DNA of 64,000 nucleotides. Origin: Paenibacillus daejeonensis DSM 15491 (lineage in GTDB: Bacteria > Bacillota > Bacilli > Paenibacillales > Paenibacillaceae). The stretch spans positions 1-64,000 of the forward strand of contig NZ_KB899672.1 in the NCBI RefSeq assembly GCF_000378385.1. The letters are read 5' to 3'. Under the pieces are notes generated by a model. That model saw only the letters and a list, made by a program, of their open reading frames with translations, did not search any database and had not been told where the DNA came from. The translations under genes and the position numbers were made by a program. The first letter of the stretch is position 1; each line of letters starts with the position of its first letter. Positions 23,316-32,974 of this stretch are shown piece after piece.

Positions 23316-24920
23316 ATGAGAGCTAGAACACTCGGATTATTTGCTTCAACACTGCTGTTGCTGTTGGTGCTAGCGGCTTGCTCGAACAGTAATGAGCCTC
23401 AAAATACAGGTAGCAATACCGGTAATAACGCCAGTGGCAATGAGCCTGCGGCTGAGACAGAAAACTATAAGGACGAGTTGAATGTTGCGTTGACCGCACA
23501 GCCGCCGACACTGGATGCGCAGTTGACAGTTTCGGCTGTCGCACTGGATACAGCACAGAATATTTTTGAGACGCTCTACACGCTGAATAGCGATTATGAG
23601 CCAGTTCCGGCTCTGGCAGAATCTGTTGAAATCAGCGAAGATGGGCTGACCTATACTTTTCCGCTGCGCCAAGGTGTGAAGTTCCACAATGGCGAAGAAC
23701 TGACGGCAGATGATGTAGTAGCGTCCATGAATCGTTGGCTGGTTACGTCCTCTCGTGCGAAGTCGCTGCTCGTTGGGGCGGAGTTCACTGAGGTTGATCC
23801 GTACACTGTGGCATTGACTGTGCCGCAAGCAACTTCCGACGTGCTGATCCTGCTCTCTTCGCAGGCCCAGTTCCCGGCAATCATGCCAAAGGAAATCATT
23901 GATAATGCTCCAGCCGATGGCATCAACGAATATATCGGCACTGGACCATACAAGTTCCAGGAATGGAAACAGGATCAGTATATTCACCTGGTTCGTTATG
24001 ACGAATACCAATCGGTAGACAAGGATCCAAGCGGCTTTGACGGACGCAAGGAAGCACCGACGGCCAACCTGTACTTCCATTTTGTGACCGATCATTCCAC
24101 GCGCATCAACGGGATAAAGACTGGTCAATATGACGTAGCCGATTCGATTCCTACCGAGAACTATGATGAACTGGCTGCAGATGACAACATTGAGTTATAC
24201 TCGCTACCTGCTGGTGCGCTTACTGCTTTCTTCAATACAACGGAAGGACTGCTCTCGGACGTCAAAATCCGTCAAGCTATCCTGGCCGCGTTTAATAACG
24301 AGGATATTTTGCTGGCAAGCTTTGGCAACCCAGAGTTGTATTCACTGGCTCCAGGTTATCTGAATACCAGTCAGGTTCAATGGACGACGGATGCCGGCTC
24401 TGAGTACTACAACCAGGCCGATCCAGACAAGGCTGAGCAGCTGCTGGCCGAAGCAGGATACAATGGAGAAGAAATTACTCTACTCACTACCCGTGACTAT
24501 AACGAAATGTATACCGCCACCCTGGTCATTCAGGAACAATTGCGTCAGATTGGCATGAATGTCAAAGTCGAAAACTTCGATTTCCCTACGTTCCTGGAAA
24601 CAAAGGGTGACCGCAGCAAATGGGACATTTTCGTCGCCAGCACGGGGTACCAGCTGACGCCTCCACAATTGCTTGCTGTTACACCGGACTGGGCCGGACT
24701 GAATGATGATACGGTCAAACAAGCGCTGACTGCAATCCGTGGCGCAGCTACACCGGAAGCAGCCAAGGCCGAGTGGGAGACGCTGCAAGGCTACCTCTAT
24801 GAAATTGCTTCCTCTACAGTCATCGGCCACTACAATGGTATTGTAGCGACCAACAATAAGTTGGAAGGCTTCGAAATGTTCGAAGCGCCGGTGCTCTGGA
24901 ACGCCAAGCTGCCGGAGTAA
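23316..24920 (+). CDS. ABC transporter substrate-binding lipoprotein, peptide/nickel family (SBP_bac_5)
   Basis: 534 residues. Signal peptide with lipobox LVLAAC (Cys about 22), then an Asn/Gly/Ser linker and the family-5 fold: LTYTFPLRQGVKFHNGEELTADDVV is the signature, and GTGPYKFQEWK follows. The partner permeases and ATPases are encoded after a terminator-like hairpin, so the binding protein can be made in excess. ATG 23316 gives a clean lipoprotein signal; ATG 23295 would add seven residues. The ligand is probably an oligopeptide, but glutathione or nickel chelates cannot be excluded. Confidence 0.9.
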   Translation: MRARTLGLFASTLLLLLVLAACSNSNEPQNTGSNTGNNASGNEPAAETENYKDELNVALTAQPPTLDAQLTVSAVALDTAQNIFETLYTLNSDYEPVPALAESVEISEDGLTYTFPLRQGVKFHNGEELTADDVVASMNRWLVTSSRAKSLLVGAEFTEVDPYTVALTVPQATSDVLILLSSQAQFPAIMPKEIIDNAPADGINEYIGTGPYKFQEWKQDQYIHLVRYDEYQSVDKDPSGFDGRKEAPTANLYFHFVTDHSTRINGIKTGQYDVADSIPTENYDELAADDNIELYSLPAGALTAFFNTTEGLLSDVKIRQAILAAFNNEDILLASFGNPELYSLAPGYLNTSQVQWTTDAGSEYYNQADPDKAEQLLAEAGYNGEEITLLTTRDYNEMYTATLVIQEQLRQIGMNVKVENFDFPTFLETKGDRSKWDIFVASTGYQLTPPQLLAVTPDWAGLNDDTVKQALTAIRGAATPEAAKAEWETLQGYLYEIASSTVIGHYNGIVATNNKLEGFEMFEAPVLWNAKLPE

Positions 24921-24954
24921 TTGTCCGCCAATTTTTCTCACTCACAAAAACGTC

Positions 24955-24999
24955 AAGGATGTTTACAAGTTACCCGGTAACTTTGTGAGCATCCTTTTC
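24955..24999 (+). terminator. terminator or attenuator between binding protein and permease genes
   Basis: AAGGATG pairs with CATCCTT, and AGTTACC pairs with GGTAACT inside it; TTTTC follows. It would reduce read-through into the permease/ATPase genes. Confidence 0.7.
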
Positions 25000-25083
25000 A
25001 TTTACGGACAGGCCCAGTATAATTTTTCAGAGGGTTGCTTTTGAAGACCTGCTATTATGTCTTTGTAAGAATGAGGGGTTGCG

Positions 25084-26034
25084 GTGTTCGCCTATATCAT
25101 CAAACGACTGCTGTCGGCTATTCCCGTTTTAATTATTGTTTCCATTGCTATTTTTTCTATTATCCATTTGACGCCCGGCAAGCCGGCTGCGACCATTCTC
25201 GGAATGGAGGCCTCGCAGGAGGAGATCGACGCGCTCAACCAAGAAATGGGCTACAATCTTCCCATCTACGAGCAGTATTGGAACTGGGTCAGCCATGCCG
25301 TCCGCGGGGATCTGGGGGACTCGATCTTCATGCGCCAGACGGTGGGCGAGGCGATTGCCGGCCATATCGGCCCCACGCTTTCACTGGCCTTGGTGGCACA
25401 GATTATCGCCATTTTGATGGCCATACCTTTCGGTATTATTGCGGCTTACAAGCGGGGGAGCCTGGCCGATGTGACGCTCTCCGGCATCGCCTTGGCAGGA
25501 ATGGCGGTTCCAAGCTTTATGCTCGGTTTAATACTGATGCTGGTTGTTGGTGTTGAGCTGCGCTGGCTGCCGAATTCCGGCTATCAGCCGCTCAGCAGCG
25601 GATTGACAGAGCACCTGAAGTATCTCATATTGCCGGGAATCTCGCTCGGCATGATTCAAGCCGCACTGATTACTCGGATGACCCGTTCCTCGATGCTGGA
25701 GGTGCTAAGCCTCAACTTCATCAAGACGGCGCGTTCCAAGGGTCTCCGCGAAACCACGGTGCTGCTCAAGCATGCCTTTCGCAATGCCTTCCTGCCCATC
25801 CTCACGGTGATTGGGCAGACGTTCGGAACGCTCATTACCGGCGCAGTGGTGGTGGAGACGATCTTCACCATTCCGGGACTGGGTCAGCTCATCCTGAATT
25901 CCATTGATCGCCGGGATTTCCCGGTCATCCAGGGCATTGTCCTTGTCGTCACGCTCATCTATGTCGGGCTGAATCTGCTGGTCGATCTGCTGTATGGCAT
26001 CATCGATCCGCGGGTCCGTCTGGACCGCAAATAG
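25084..26034 (+). CDS. ABC transporter permease, DppB/OppB type
   Basis: 316 residues, six membrane helices. It starts FAYIIKRLLSAIPVLIIVS, as DppB proteins do, and carries the inner-membrane coupling motif near 215 (FIKTARSKGLRETTVLLKHAFRN). GTG start at 25084, 5 bp after GAGGGG. It pairs with the DppC-type permease 13 bp downstream. Confidence 0.93.
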   Translation: MFAYIIKRLLSAIPVLIIVSIAIFSIIHLTPGKPAATILGMEASQEEIDALNQEMGYNLPIYEQYWNWVSHAVRGDLGDSIFMRQTVGEAIAGHIGPTLSLALVAQIIAILMAIPFGIIAAYKRGSLADVTLSGIALAGMAVPSFMLGLILMLVVGVELRWLPNSGYQPLSSGLTEHLKYLILPGISLGMIQAALITRMTRSSMLEVLSLNFIKTARSKGLRETTVLLKHAFRNAFLPILTVIGQTFGTLITGAVVVETIFTIPGLGQLILNSIDRRDFPVIQGIVLVVTLIYVGLNLLVDLLYGIIDPRVRLDRK

Positions 26035-26047
26035 GAAGGAGACGCGT

Positions 26048-26962
26048 ATGGCTGCCATCAATAGTGAAGAAATCAACCAGCTCAGCAAACGGCTGCGGCA
26101 GGAGCAGCGTTCGCTCCTCCTGCGCCGCGTGCGCTCCAGCTATGGTCTGCTGATCGGCGGGGTGCTGCTGCTGTTCATTATAGCCCTGGCGCTGCTGGGT
26201 CCGCTCTTATCCCCTTATAATCTGACGGGAATGACGGTGATCAACCGCTTTCTCGCACCAAGCGGCACGCATTGGCTCGGAACCGACGAATTCGGACGGG
26301 ATCTGTTGACCCGGATTATCTATGGTGCCCAGGTATCGATGGGTGTCGGCCTGGCGGTCGCACTGATCTCCTCTGCGTTGGGGCTGGTCATCGGCATCTA
26401 CTCGGCCTACTACAAGGCATTGGACCACATCCTGATGCGGATCTGTGACGGTCTGATCGCCATCCCCGGGATCTTGCTTGCTATTGCCCTGATGGCCGCA
26501 CTGGGCGCTTCAGTATGGAATGTCATTATTGCGCTAACCATTGTGTTCACGCCCGGGATCGCCCGCGTCGTCCGCTCAACAGCGCTGGTCGTCCGCGAGC
26601 AGACCTATATTGAGGCAATGCATGCACAAGGCGCCAGCGACACCCGGATTATCTGGCGTCACATTGTGCCCAATACGTTGTCGCCCCTGCTCGTCCAAGC
26701 CACCTTCGTCTTCGCGGAAGCCATTATTTCCGAAGCGGCGCTCAGCTTTCTCGGAGCGGGCGTGCCTGTGGATGTGCCGAGCTGGGGCAGTATCCTCCAG
26801 GCTGGCAAGCTGGTTATTTACAAGGCCTGGTGGGTTGCGGTGTTTCCGGGAATTATGATCATCCTCTCGGTGTTAAGCCTCAATCTGCTGGGCGACGGAC
26901 TGCGCGATCTGCTGGATCCTCGTGTGAAGCAAAAGGTAAAGAGATTATGGTCACGCAAGTAA
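26048..26962 (+). CDS. ABC transporter permease, DppC/OppC type
   Basis: 304 residues. The N-terminal helix is followed by the OppC-type segment GTDEFGRDLLTRIIYG, and the coupling motif EAMHAQGASDTRIIWRHIVPN comes near 190. The start ATG 26048 follows GGAAGGAG; longer readings run into the preceding permease. Confidence 0.93.
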   Translation: MAAINSEEINQLSKRLRQEQRSLLLRRVRSSYGLLIGGVLLLFIIALALLGPLLSPYNLTGMTVINRFLAPSGTHWLGTDEFGRDLLTRIIYGAQVSMGVGLAVALISSALGLVIGIYSAYYKALDHILMRICDGLIAIPGILLAIALMAALGASVWNVIIALTIVFTPGIARVVRSTALVVREQTYIEAMHAQGASDTRIIWRHIVPNTLSPLLVQATFVFAEAIISEAALSFLGAGVPVDVPSWGSILQAGKLVIYKAWWVAVFPGIMIILSVLSLNLLGDGLRDLLDPRVKQKVKRLWSRK

Positions 26963-26978
26963 AGGAGGAGGTGGCGCA

Positions 26979-28010
26979 ATGACGGAGAAGCCGCTGCTGC
27001 AAGTAAACAATTTGAAGACCCATTTTCATACCGAGCGCGGCCGGATAACGGCGGTGAACGGCGTCACCTTCTCGATGCAGAAGGGAGAGATCATCGGCAT
27101 TGTCGGCGAGTCGGGCTGTGGCAAGAGTGTGATGTCCCAGTCGATTGTGAGGCTGCTCGATCACTCCGATGCTATCTCGTACGATGGTGAAGTATTGTTT
27201 GATAACAAGGATCTGCTGCAGCTGCCCTATGCGAAGCTAAGGCAGATCCGAGGCAATGACATCTCGATTATTTTCCAGGACCCGCTCACCTCGCTGAATC
27301 CCGTCTATACCGTCGGTGAACAGATTGCGGAGGCGCTGCGCCTGCATCAGAAGCTCTCCCGCAAGGCGGCGATGGTCAAGGCGGTCGACATGCTGCGTCT
27401 GACCGGCATCCCTTCGCCTGAGCGGCGGGTGCATGACTATCCGCATGAGCTCTCCGGCGGTATGCAGCAGCGGGCCATGATTGCCATTGCGCTGGCCTGC
27501 GAGCCGCGATTGCTGATCGCGGATGAGCCAACGACGGCCCTGGATGTCACCATTCAGGCGCAGATTCTCGATCTGATTGCCGAGCTCAACCGCAAGCTGG
27601 GGATGGGCGTCCTGTTTATTACGCATGACCTGGGAGTGGTGGCGGAGATCTGCTCGGGCGTCAAGGTGATGTACCTCGGCCAGATCGTTGAAGAAATGTC
27701 GACCGAGCGGTTGTTTACGGCGCCACGGCATCCGTATACACAAGGACTAATTCGATCGATTCCACGAATGGATGGCAACCGCGGGGAGAAGCTGCATGTG
27801 ATTGAAGGCACGGTACCGTCGCTGACGGATGTACCGCCAGGCTGCCGTTTTGCCACACGGTGTCCGTATGCGGATGAGCTGTGCCGCACTGAGGAGCCGC
27901 CAATGGAGCGAGTGCAAGACGATCATGGCGTGAAATGCTGGCATCATGAACGCATCTTTGAGGAAGGAGTGGACGCGCATGACGGTACCGGACAGAGAGC
28001 CGATTCTTGA
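26979..28010 (+). CDS. ABC transporter ATP-binding protein, DppD/OppD type
   Basis: 343 residues. Walker A is GESGCGKSV near 47, the Q-loop [17 protein letters not shown], signature [16 protein letters not shown], Walker [15 protein letters not shown] and the H-loop [10 protein letters not shown]. The C-terminal oligopeptide-transporter extension keeps the four-cysteine pattern ([15 protein letters not shown]...C), which in relatives can hold an iron-sulfur cluster. The gene overlaps the next by 32 bp. AAAGGAGGAGG precedes the ATG. Confidence 0.94.
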   Translation: MTEKPLLQVNNLKTHFHTERGRITAVNGVTFSMQKGEIIGIVGESGCGKSVMSQSIVRLLDHSDAISYDGEVLFDNKDLLQLPYAKLRQIRGNDISIIFQDPLTSLNPVYTVGEQIAEALRLHQKLSRKAAMVKAVDMLRLTGIPSPERRVHDYPHELSGGMQQRAMIAIALACEPRLLIADEPTTALDVTIQAQILDLIAELNRKLGMGVLFITHDLGVVAEICSGVKVMYLGQIVEEMSTERLFTAPRHPYTQGLIRSIPRMDGNRGEKLHVIEGTVPSLTDVPPGCRFATRCPYADELCRTEEPPMERVQDDHGVKCWHHERIFEEGVDAHDGTGQRADS

Positions 28011-29001
28011 TGTGAAGGGTCTGCACAAGCAGTTTCCGGTCTATGGACCGTTCGGCAGGTTATCGGGTGTACGTGCCCGGGTGCAGGCGGTAACAGACGT
28101 CTCGTTCGAACTCCGGGAAGGCGAGACGTATGGGCTGGTGGGTGAATCCGGCTCCGGCAAAAGCACCACCGCCCGCACCCTGCTCGGCCTGACGCCGGCC
28201 ACGAAGGGCGAGGTCCGGTACGGCAAGCGCAACCTGACGAAGCTCTCCCGGGAGGAGTGGCGCGCCTTCCGCAAAGAGATCCAGATGGTCTTTCAGGACC
28301 CGTATTCATCCCTGAACCCCCGCAAGCGGATTGGCACCATTCTGGAGGAGCCGCTCGAGATCCACGGTCTGGGCGATGCCGCTGAACGCAAGCAGCAGGT
28401 GTTCCGCATTCTGGAGATCGTCGGCTTGCGGCCGGAGCATTATTTTCGGTATCCGCATGAATTCTCGGGGGGACAGCGGCAGCGGCTGGGCCTGGCGCGG
28501 GCGCTAATCATCAGTCCACGTATTATCGTCTGTGACGAGCCGGTCTCGGCGCTCGATGTCTCGATTCAATCGCAGATTCTTAACCTGCTTAAGGATCTAC
28601 AGCGCGACATGAAGCTGACGCTGCTCTTCATTACGCATGACCTCAGCGTGGTACGGCATATCTCGGATCGGATCGGCGTGATGTACCTTGGTCGTCTGGT
28701 CGAAGAAGCGCCAACGGACGGACTGTTCAGCGAGCCGCTGCATCCCTACACGCAGGCCTTGTTCTCTGCTGTGCCGGATTTCACCCGTGGCAAGCTGGAG
28801 CGCCGCAAGCCGCTGCAGGGCGAGATTCCCTCGCCGCTAAATCCGCCAGCCGGCTGTGTCTTCCATACGCGCTGCCCATGGGCAGTGGATCGCTGCAAAC
28901 GCGAAATCCCGCAGATGCGCGAGGTGCGGCCGCAACACCGGGTGGCCTGCCATCTGGTTGAAGAGCAAGCGGATAAGAATGAGCCATCCCTTGCGCCATA
29001 A
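27979..29001 (+). CDS. ABC transporter ATP-binding protein, DppF/OppF type
   Basis: 340 residues. It has Walker A GESGSGKST, FQDPYSSLNPRKRIG, the signature FSGGQRQRLGLARAL, Walker B IIVCDEPVSALDVS, the H-loop ITHDLSVVRH and the C-terminal CVFHTRCPWAVDRC extension. ATG 27979 lies 9 bp after AAGGAG; the upstream in-frame ATG at 27946 lies inside the previous gene. It completes the importer's ATPase pair. Confidence 0.93.
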   Translation: MTVPDREPILDVKGLHKQFPVYGPFGRLSGVRARVQAVTDVSFELREGETYGLVGESGSGKSTTARTLLGLTPATKGEVRYGKRNLTKLSREEWRAFRKEIQMVFQDPYSSLNPRKRIGTILEEPLEIHGLGDAAERKQQVFRILEIVGLRPEHYFRYPHEFSGGQRQRLGLARALIISPRIIVCDEPVSALDVSIQSQILNLLKDLQRDMKLTLLFITHDLSVVRHISDRIGVMYLGRLVEEAPTDGLFSEPLHPYTQALFSAVPDFTRGKLERRKPLQGEIPSPLNPPAGCVFHTRCPWAVDRCKREIPQMREVRPQHRVACHLVEEQADKNEPSLAP

Positions 29002-29040
29002 GCAGGACCCCATCATCCAGAGAGAAGGAGTCGATACAAG

Positions 29041-29430
29041 ATGACGATTATACGGACAGAGGAAGGGCAGGAAAATATCTATAATGGAGCTGGCCTGCAA
29101 GTGGCGGGAACACGAGGACCTGGTCTGCAGGGGCTGTCGCCCCGCGAGCTGCTCGAGGCTTCGCTTGGACTGTGCATTTCCATCTCGCTGCAGAAGGTTA
29201 TGGATGTGGATGGCGTCGACTATGACAAGTCGGAGCTGGTGGTCGAAGTGAGCTCGGCCAAGCCTGCGGATGGAGGCAATTATTTTGACCAGTTCCAGGT
29301 GGAGCTGACGCTGCCCAAGCAATTGGACCCCGGCTACAAGCAGCATCTGCTGTCCGTTGTGGAGAAGACCTGCACGATCAGCAATACGCTGGCGCATAAC
29401 GCGGTCGTGACGACGTCGGAGGCCAAGTAA
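29041..29430 (+). CDS. OsmC-family protein (thiol peroxidase-like) attached to the peptide ABC operon
   Basis: 129 residues, OsmC/YhfA fold. The two family cysteines are present: Cys45 in SLGLCISISL and Cys111 in VEKTCTISNTL, the pair that reduces organic hydroperoxides or disulfides. It is 39 bp after the DppF-type gene with its own AGAAGGAG site and appears to be the operon's last gene. A redox enzyme with a peptide importer suggests the imported compound is a thiol or disulfide peptide, or that the operon answers to oxidative stress; this link is inference. Confidence 0.85.
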   Translation: MTIIRTEEGQENIYNGAGLQVAGTRGPGLQGLSPRELLEASLGLCISISLQKVMDVDGVDYDKSELVVEVSSAKPADGGNYFDQFQVELTLPKQLDPGYKQHLLSVVEKTCTISNTLAHNAVVTTSEAK

Positions 29431-29512
29431 TCGGCCGTTCCAAGGCATCAACAGGAATCGAGCGGGCATGCTGTCTGCTGTGGGGGCTTCGAGAGGCTGG
29501 AGCAGACGCCGG

Positions 29513-30172
29513 TTAAGCATGTGCATGGGGGTCTGTGCTTCCCCCTGCGACCGGGTATAGCGTCCGAATGATGACCTCGGCCACGAGCAAGAGTAGCGGC
29601 ACCGTTGCATAAATGCCGATCGTGTAGCTGAGGACATACGGGAGGCTCAGCCCTTTGTAGGCGGCGGTCGTAATCAGATGAATGGACAGGTTGGTATAGC
29701 AGAAGGCATAGCTGCGGATATTCCAGCGGCGGTGGCTGGCGAGACGCTTCTTGCGGATCTGCAGTACCGCCCACACGGTCATGGCCGGCCAGAACAGATT
29801 CATCATGTTAAAGGCGACGCTATTCATTTTGCCGCCTGTGGCATAGGGAGCCATGTAGCCCGAGCTCAGCACGACCAGCATGACCGCACCCACATAGAGA
29901 TAACCGACGATCCGATGGATGTCGGGACGGCGACGACGCAGCCGCTCGGAGAAGCCGATGGCTCCGGCAATCATAGCGACGCAGGCGACGATAATGTGCC
30001 CCGCCATAATGTTCAGCCAGAGGGATTCCTGGAGCGGACGCTTCAGGTCCTCTTTGTGCCCAAGAAATGCGGCTGCCTGTGGATCATAAATGAAATACAT
30101 GTATAGCACATAGAAGATAAAGAGGGACATGAGAAGGATCAGTCCAAGGTAGCCTTGCTGTCTGCTGGTCAT
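29513..30172 (-). CDS. DUF2306-type membrane protein
   Basis: About 219 residues. Eight or so hydrophobic stretches and conserved histidines sit on helix ends: NIMAGHIIVACVAMIAGA, RRRRPDIHRIVGYLYVG, KRLASHRRWNIRSYAF. This His/Arg pattern is typical of DUF2306, whose function is unknown and which may bind haem. ATG at 30172 (reading leftward) follows GAGGAC; the longer reading to 30298 has no ribosome site. Converges with the OsmC gene. Confidence 0.7.
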   Translation of the reverse strand: MTSRQQGYLGLILLMSLFIFYVLYMYFIYDPQAAAFLGHKEDLKRPLQESLWLNIMAGHIIVACVAMIAGAIGFSERLRRRRPDIHRIVGYLYVGAVMLVVLSSGYMAPYATGGKMNSVAFNMMNLFWPAMTVWAVLQIRKKRLASHRRWNIRSYAFCYTNLSIHLITTAAYKGLSLPYVLSYTIGIYATVPLLLLVAEVIIRTLYPVAGGSTDPHAHA

Positions 30173-30290
30173 TGCTGTCCTCGTTTCTCTGGTTTTCCGG
30201 TTCGGGTCTCTTTTGTTGATTATAAGGCCAAGCTGGTTAAATGAGAAGAGATGAGCAAGCCTGCATATCAATACGATCTGAGGTGTAGCT

Positions 30291-30959
30291 ATGGACAAGA
30301 TGAGACAGGACGAGGCGGAGCCTTGGCAAAAGGGCGGTCAAGAGACAGCGACCTTCGGGCTCGGCTGCTTCTGGAGTCCGGAGGCGTATTTTGGCCATCT
30401 CCCAGGCGTCATTCGGACGAGGGTAGGCTATGCGGGCGGCACCGCGCCCAACCCGACCTATCGCGAGATGGGGGATCATACGGAGACGGTGCAGGTGGAT
30501 TACGAGCCGCAGAAAATCAGCTACGAGCAGCTGCTCGCCTTGTTCTGGGATCGGCATAATCCGAATAACCTGTTGGACTACAAGGGCAACCAGTACCGCT
30601 CGCTGATCCTGTTCCATGACGAGGGGCAACAGGACGCGATCCGGCAGTACATCCGACGATTGGCAGATCAGGGACGCTCTGTCGATGCGACGTCAGTTGC
30701 TCCTTGCCAGGCATGGTACAGGGCAGAGGAGCGACATCAGAAATATTACCTGCAGCGATACCCTGATGCACTGGCCAAGGCTCAGGAGCTGTATCGGGAT
30801 AGGGCTGAGCTGCTCAACAGCACGCTGGCTGCCCGCTTGAACGGGATTGCCAAGGGGTTCTCGTCTGGCGAGCGGGTGCGCACGGAAATAAAGGATTGGC
30901 CAGTCGAGGGAGAGCTGCGGGAGCGGCTCATTCACCTCCTAGCGAGCATCCGTTGGTAG
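30291..30959 (+). CDS. msrA: peptide methionine-S-sulfoxide reductase MsrA with C-terminal extension
   Basis: 222 residues. The catalytic GCFW motif is at 25-28 (Cys26), followed by the family blocks GVIRTRVGYAGGTAPNPTY, GDHTETVQVDYEP and DRHNPNN. FYRAEERHQKYY is present as YRAEERHQKYYLQRYP. Beyond the MsrA domain (ending about residue 165) there are nearly 60 extra residues, longer than most bacterial MsrA and of no recognised fold. A conserved second cysteine is at SVAPCQAWY. Start ATG 30291 after GAGGTG. A thioredoxin-like gene follows at 40 bp. Confidence 0.92.
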   Translation: MDKMRQDEAEPWQKGGQETATFGLGCFWSPEAYFGHLPGVIRTRVGYAGGTAPNPTYREMGDHTETVQVDYEPQKISYEQLLALFWDRHNPNNLLDYKGNQYRSLILFHDEGQQDAIRQYIRRLADQGRSVDATSVAPCQAWYRAEERHQKYYLQRYPDALAKAQELYRDRAELLNSTLAARLNGIAKGFSSGERVRTEIKDWPVEGELRERLIHLLASIRW

Positions 30960-30999
30960 CTGGCCAGCAACTGAGCTTCACGAAAGGAAAGGATCGCGC

Positions 31000-31323
31000 G
31001 TGGCAATCATTGAGATAAAGGAAGCAGAATGGCTGAAGTTGAAGCGGATCGGCGGCGGTCGGGATGCGATTATGTTCTACTCGCCGTTCTGTGGGACATG
31101 CAAGGTGGCGCTGCGGATGCTGGAGATCGTGGATGCGGCGGGTGTGCCTACACCACTGTACAAGATCAATATCAACTACGCAGGCAAGCTGAGGGAAGCC
31201 TGGCAAATCACAAGCGTCCCTTGTCTGGTACTGGTGGAAAATGGGGAGCCGGTGCACATGACGTACGCCATGCGCTCGGTGGATCACCTGTTTGCTCTGC
31301 TTAAAGGAGATCGCGAAGGGTAG
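31000..31323 (+). CDS. thioredoxin-like protein
   Basis: 107 residues with the redox pair CGTC at 31-34 in MFYSPFCGTCKVA and the cis-proline loop ITSVPCLVLVENGEPV. The extra cysteine right after that cis-proline (VPC) is unusual. GTG start after AAAGGAAAGGA. Its place 40 bp after msrA suggests it can recycle MsrA or another thiol enzyme; cytosolic, as no signal is seen. Confidence 0.88.
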   Translation: MAIIEIKEAEWLKLKRIGGGRDAIMFYSPFCGTCKVALRMLEIVDAAGVPTPLYKININYAGKLREAWQITSVPCLVLVENGEPVHMTYAMRSVDHLFALLKGDREG

Positions 31324-31351
31324 GAGCGCTGAGCTGGGTAACACTGACAAT

Positions 31352-31396
31352 CACAAAAAGCTTCCTGTGCGGTGAACGCATAGGAAGCTTTTTGTG
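31352..31396. terminator. bidirectional terminator
   Basis: CACAAAAAGCTTCCT (31352-31366) and AGGAAGCTTTTTGTG (31382-31396) form a perfect 15-bp stem with T-runs on both strands, between the convergent thioredoxin-like and MFS genes. Confidence 0.92.
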
Positions 31397-31411
31397 CGAG
31401 GTGGCGGTTGG

Positions 31412-32800
31412 TCAGGAGGGTTGACGCTCCAGCCCGGCTGCGGGTGCACGTCGCAGGTAGAGGGACGCACAGCCGATCGCCAGCAAAACCAGCACCGTGA
31501 GACCCCAGTAGATATTGCCGTAGGCGGTGGATGCTGGCAGATCGTGCTGCCACTCCATGGCTGCAGCCGCAGCGGCAACGGCAAACGCGCCGCTAAAGAA
31601 CTGAAGCAGCTGGAACAGACCCAGTCCCGAGCCGATCTGCGTAGCAGGCAGGATGCGTGAGAGCTCATTAGACACGCTGCTGGAGAGGGCGGTGAAGCCA
31701 ACGCTCAATAGCATATAGATAAACAGAATTGCCAGGAATGACTGCCCTGCCAGCAGCGCAAACAAGACAACGGACGCAAGCAGCAGGAGCGGCGCGTAAC
31801 GCAGGACCACGCCATTGCCGTACCCGTCGATGAGCGCGCCTACTCTGCGGGATAGCAGCATCGCCAGCAGGGAGCCCGGGAAGATGACCAGACCCGCCTG
31901 AATCGCGCTCAGATCGAAGGTGCCAATCAGAATCTGTGGCATAAGGAACAGGGTAGCGAAGCTGCATAGATAGGCGGAGATGCCCACAGCGCTTAACATG
32001 AGATACGTACGATTGCGGAACAGCGACGGCTGCACAAACGGGTCCTTCGCTTGTCGGATGCGGAGAGCGAATAGCAGCAGTCCACCTGCCCCAGCGGCCA
32101 AGGCAGGCCAGCTCGGGTAGGTCAAGAGCAGCAGCAGCCCCGTCGTGCCAACGCCAATCAGCAGGGCACCTGCTGCATCGAAGCTTCCGTCTCCTCGCTG
32201 CTCGCGCGGAATTAGACGGACGAAGAAGGGCAGCAGCAGCAGACTCAGAGCCGTCACGGCAAAAAGATAACGCCAGCCCAGCAACTGCACGATGAAGCCG
32301 CCAGCCACTGGTCCCAATCCCAAGCCAAGTGAGGCTGCTGCCATCACGGTGGACATCGCCTTGCCCCGACGTCCCAAGGGGATATAGCGGGTTACCAGAA
32401 CGATGGAGAGGGCAGGCATTGCCCCAGCACCGGCCGCCTGGATGATGCGCGCGGCCAGCAGCACAAGGAAGCTGTCACTGAACAGTCCAATGAAGGAGGC
32501 TGTGCCGAGCAAGGTGATGGCTGTCAGATACAACGTGCGGATCGGTACAAAATCAGACAGGCGGCTATACGTAATGGTCGCAATGGCGAATACGATGGAG
32601 TAGCCAGTGACAATCCAAGAGGTGCCTGCAGGAGACATATCAAATAAGGCAGAGACATCCGGGAGGGCCAAATTGAACATCATGGTATTCATAATGACCA
32701 GAACTATGGATACACCCAGCAGCAGCGTGACCGAACCTTCGTTTAATGTAATCGTCCGTTCGTCGCCTGGTGCGGAGGCGGGTGATGATAGTGTCGACAT
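31412..32800 (-). CDS. MFS multidrug/drug-proton antiporter, DHA2 (14-TM) type
   Basis: 462 residues. About 14 hydrophobic helices, with motif C-like GLGLGPVAGGFIVQLLGWRYLF and motif A-like SRLSDFVPIRTLY. The plan is that of TetA(L)/QacA/LfrA-type pumps, which export drugs or cations. Start ATG 32800 after GAGGAAAG. Convergent with the thioredoxin-like gene; no regulator adjoins it. Confidence 0.88.
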   Translation of the reverse strand: MSTLSSPASAPGDERTITLNEGSVTLLLGVSIVLVIMNTMMFNLALPDVSALFDMSPAGTSWIVTGYSIVFAIATITYSRLSDFVPIRTLYLTAITLLGTASFIGLFSDSFLVLLAARIIQAAGAGAMPALSIVLVTRYIPLGRRGKAMSTVMAAASLGLGLGPVAGGFIVQLLGWRYLFAVTALSLLLLPFFVRLIPREQRGDGSFDAAGALLIGVGTTGLLLLLTYPSWPALAAGAGGLLLFALRIRQAKDPFVQPSLFRNRTYLMLSAVGISAYLCSFATLFLMPQILIGTFDLSAIQAGLVIFPGSLLAMLLSRRVGALIDGYGNGVVLRYAPLLLLASVVLFALLAGQSFLAILFIYMLLSVGFTALSSSVSNELSRILPATQIGSGLGLFQLLQFFSGAFAVAAAAAAMEWQHDLPASTAYGNIYWGLTVLVLLAIGCASLYLRRAPAAGLERQPS

Positions 32801-32974
32801 GTAACTTTCCTCACTTTAGTTTCAGTTATTTTGTAAGTATCAAAGAACTATAGCAGAACCGCCTGGGAACATCAATCCCCGAATTCAGGAAAAGATTGTG
32901 ATTAAAATCACAGCTTCCTGAAGCGACATATCCTATACTTAAAGTACACCAGGTGATGAAAGGGGAAGAGCGCC

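Noticed and set aside
25994-26047. Longer start for the DppC-type permease
   Set aside because: It would overlap the end of the previous permease; ATG 26048 has the ribosome site.
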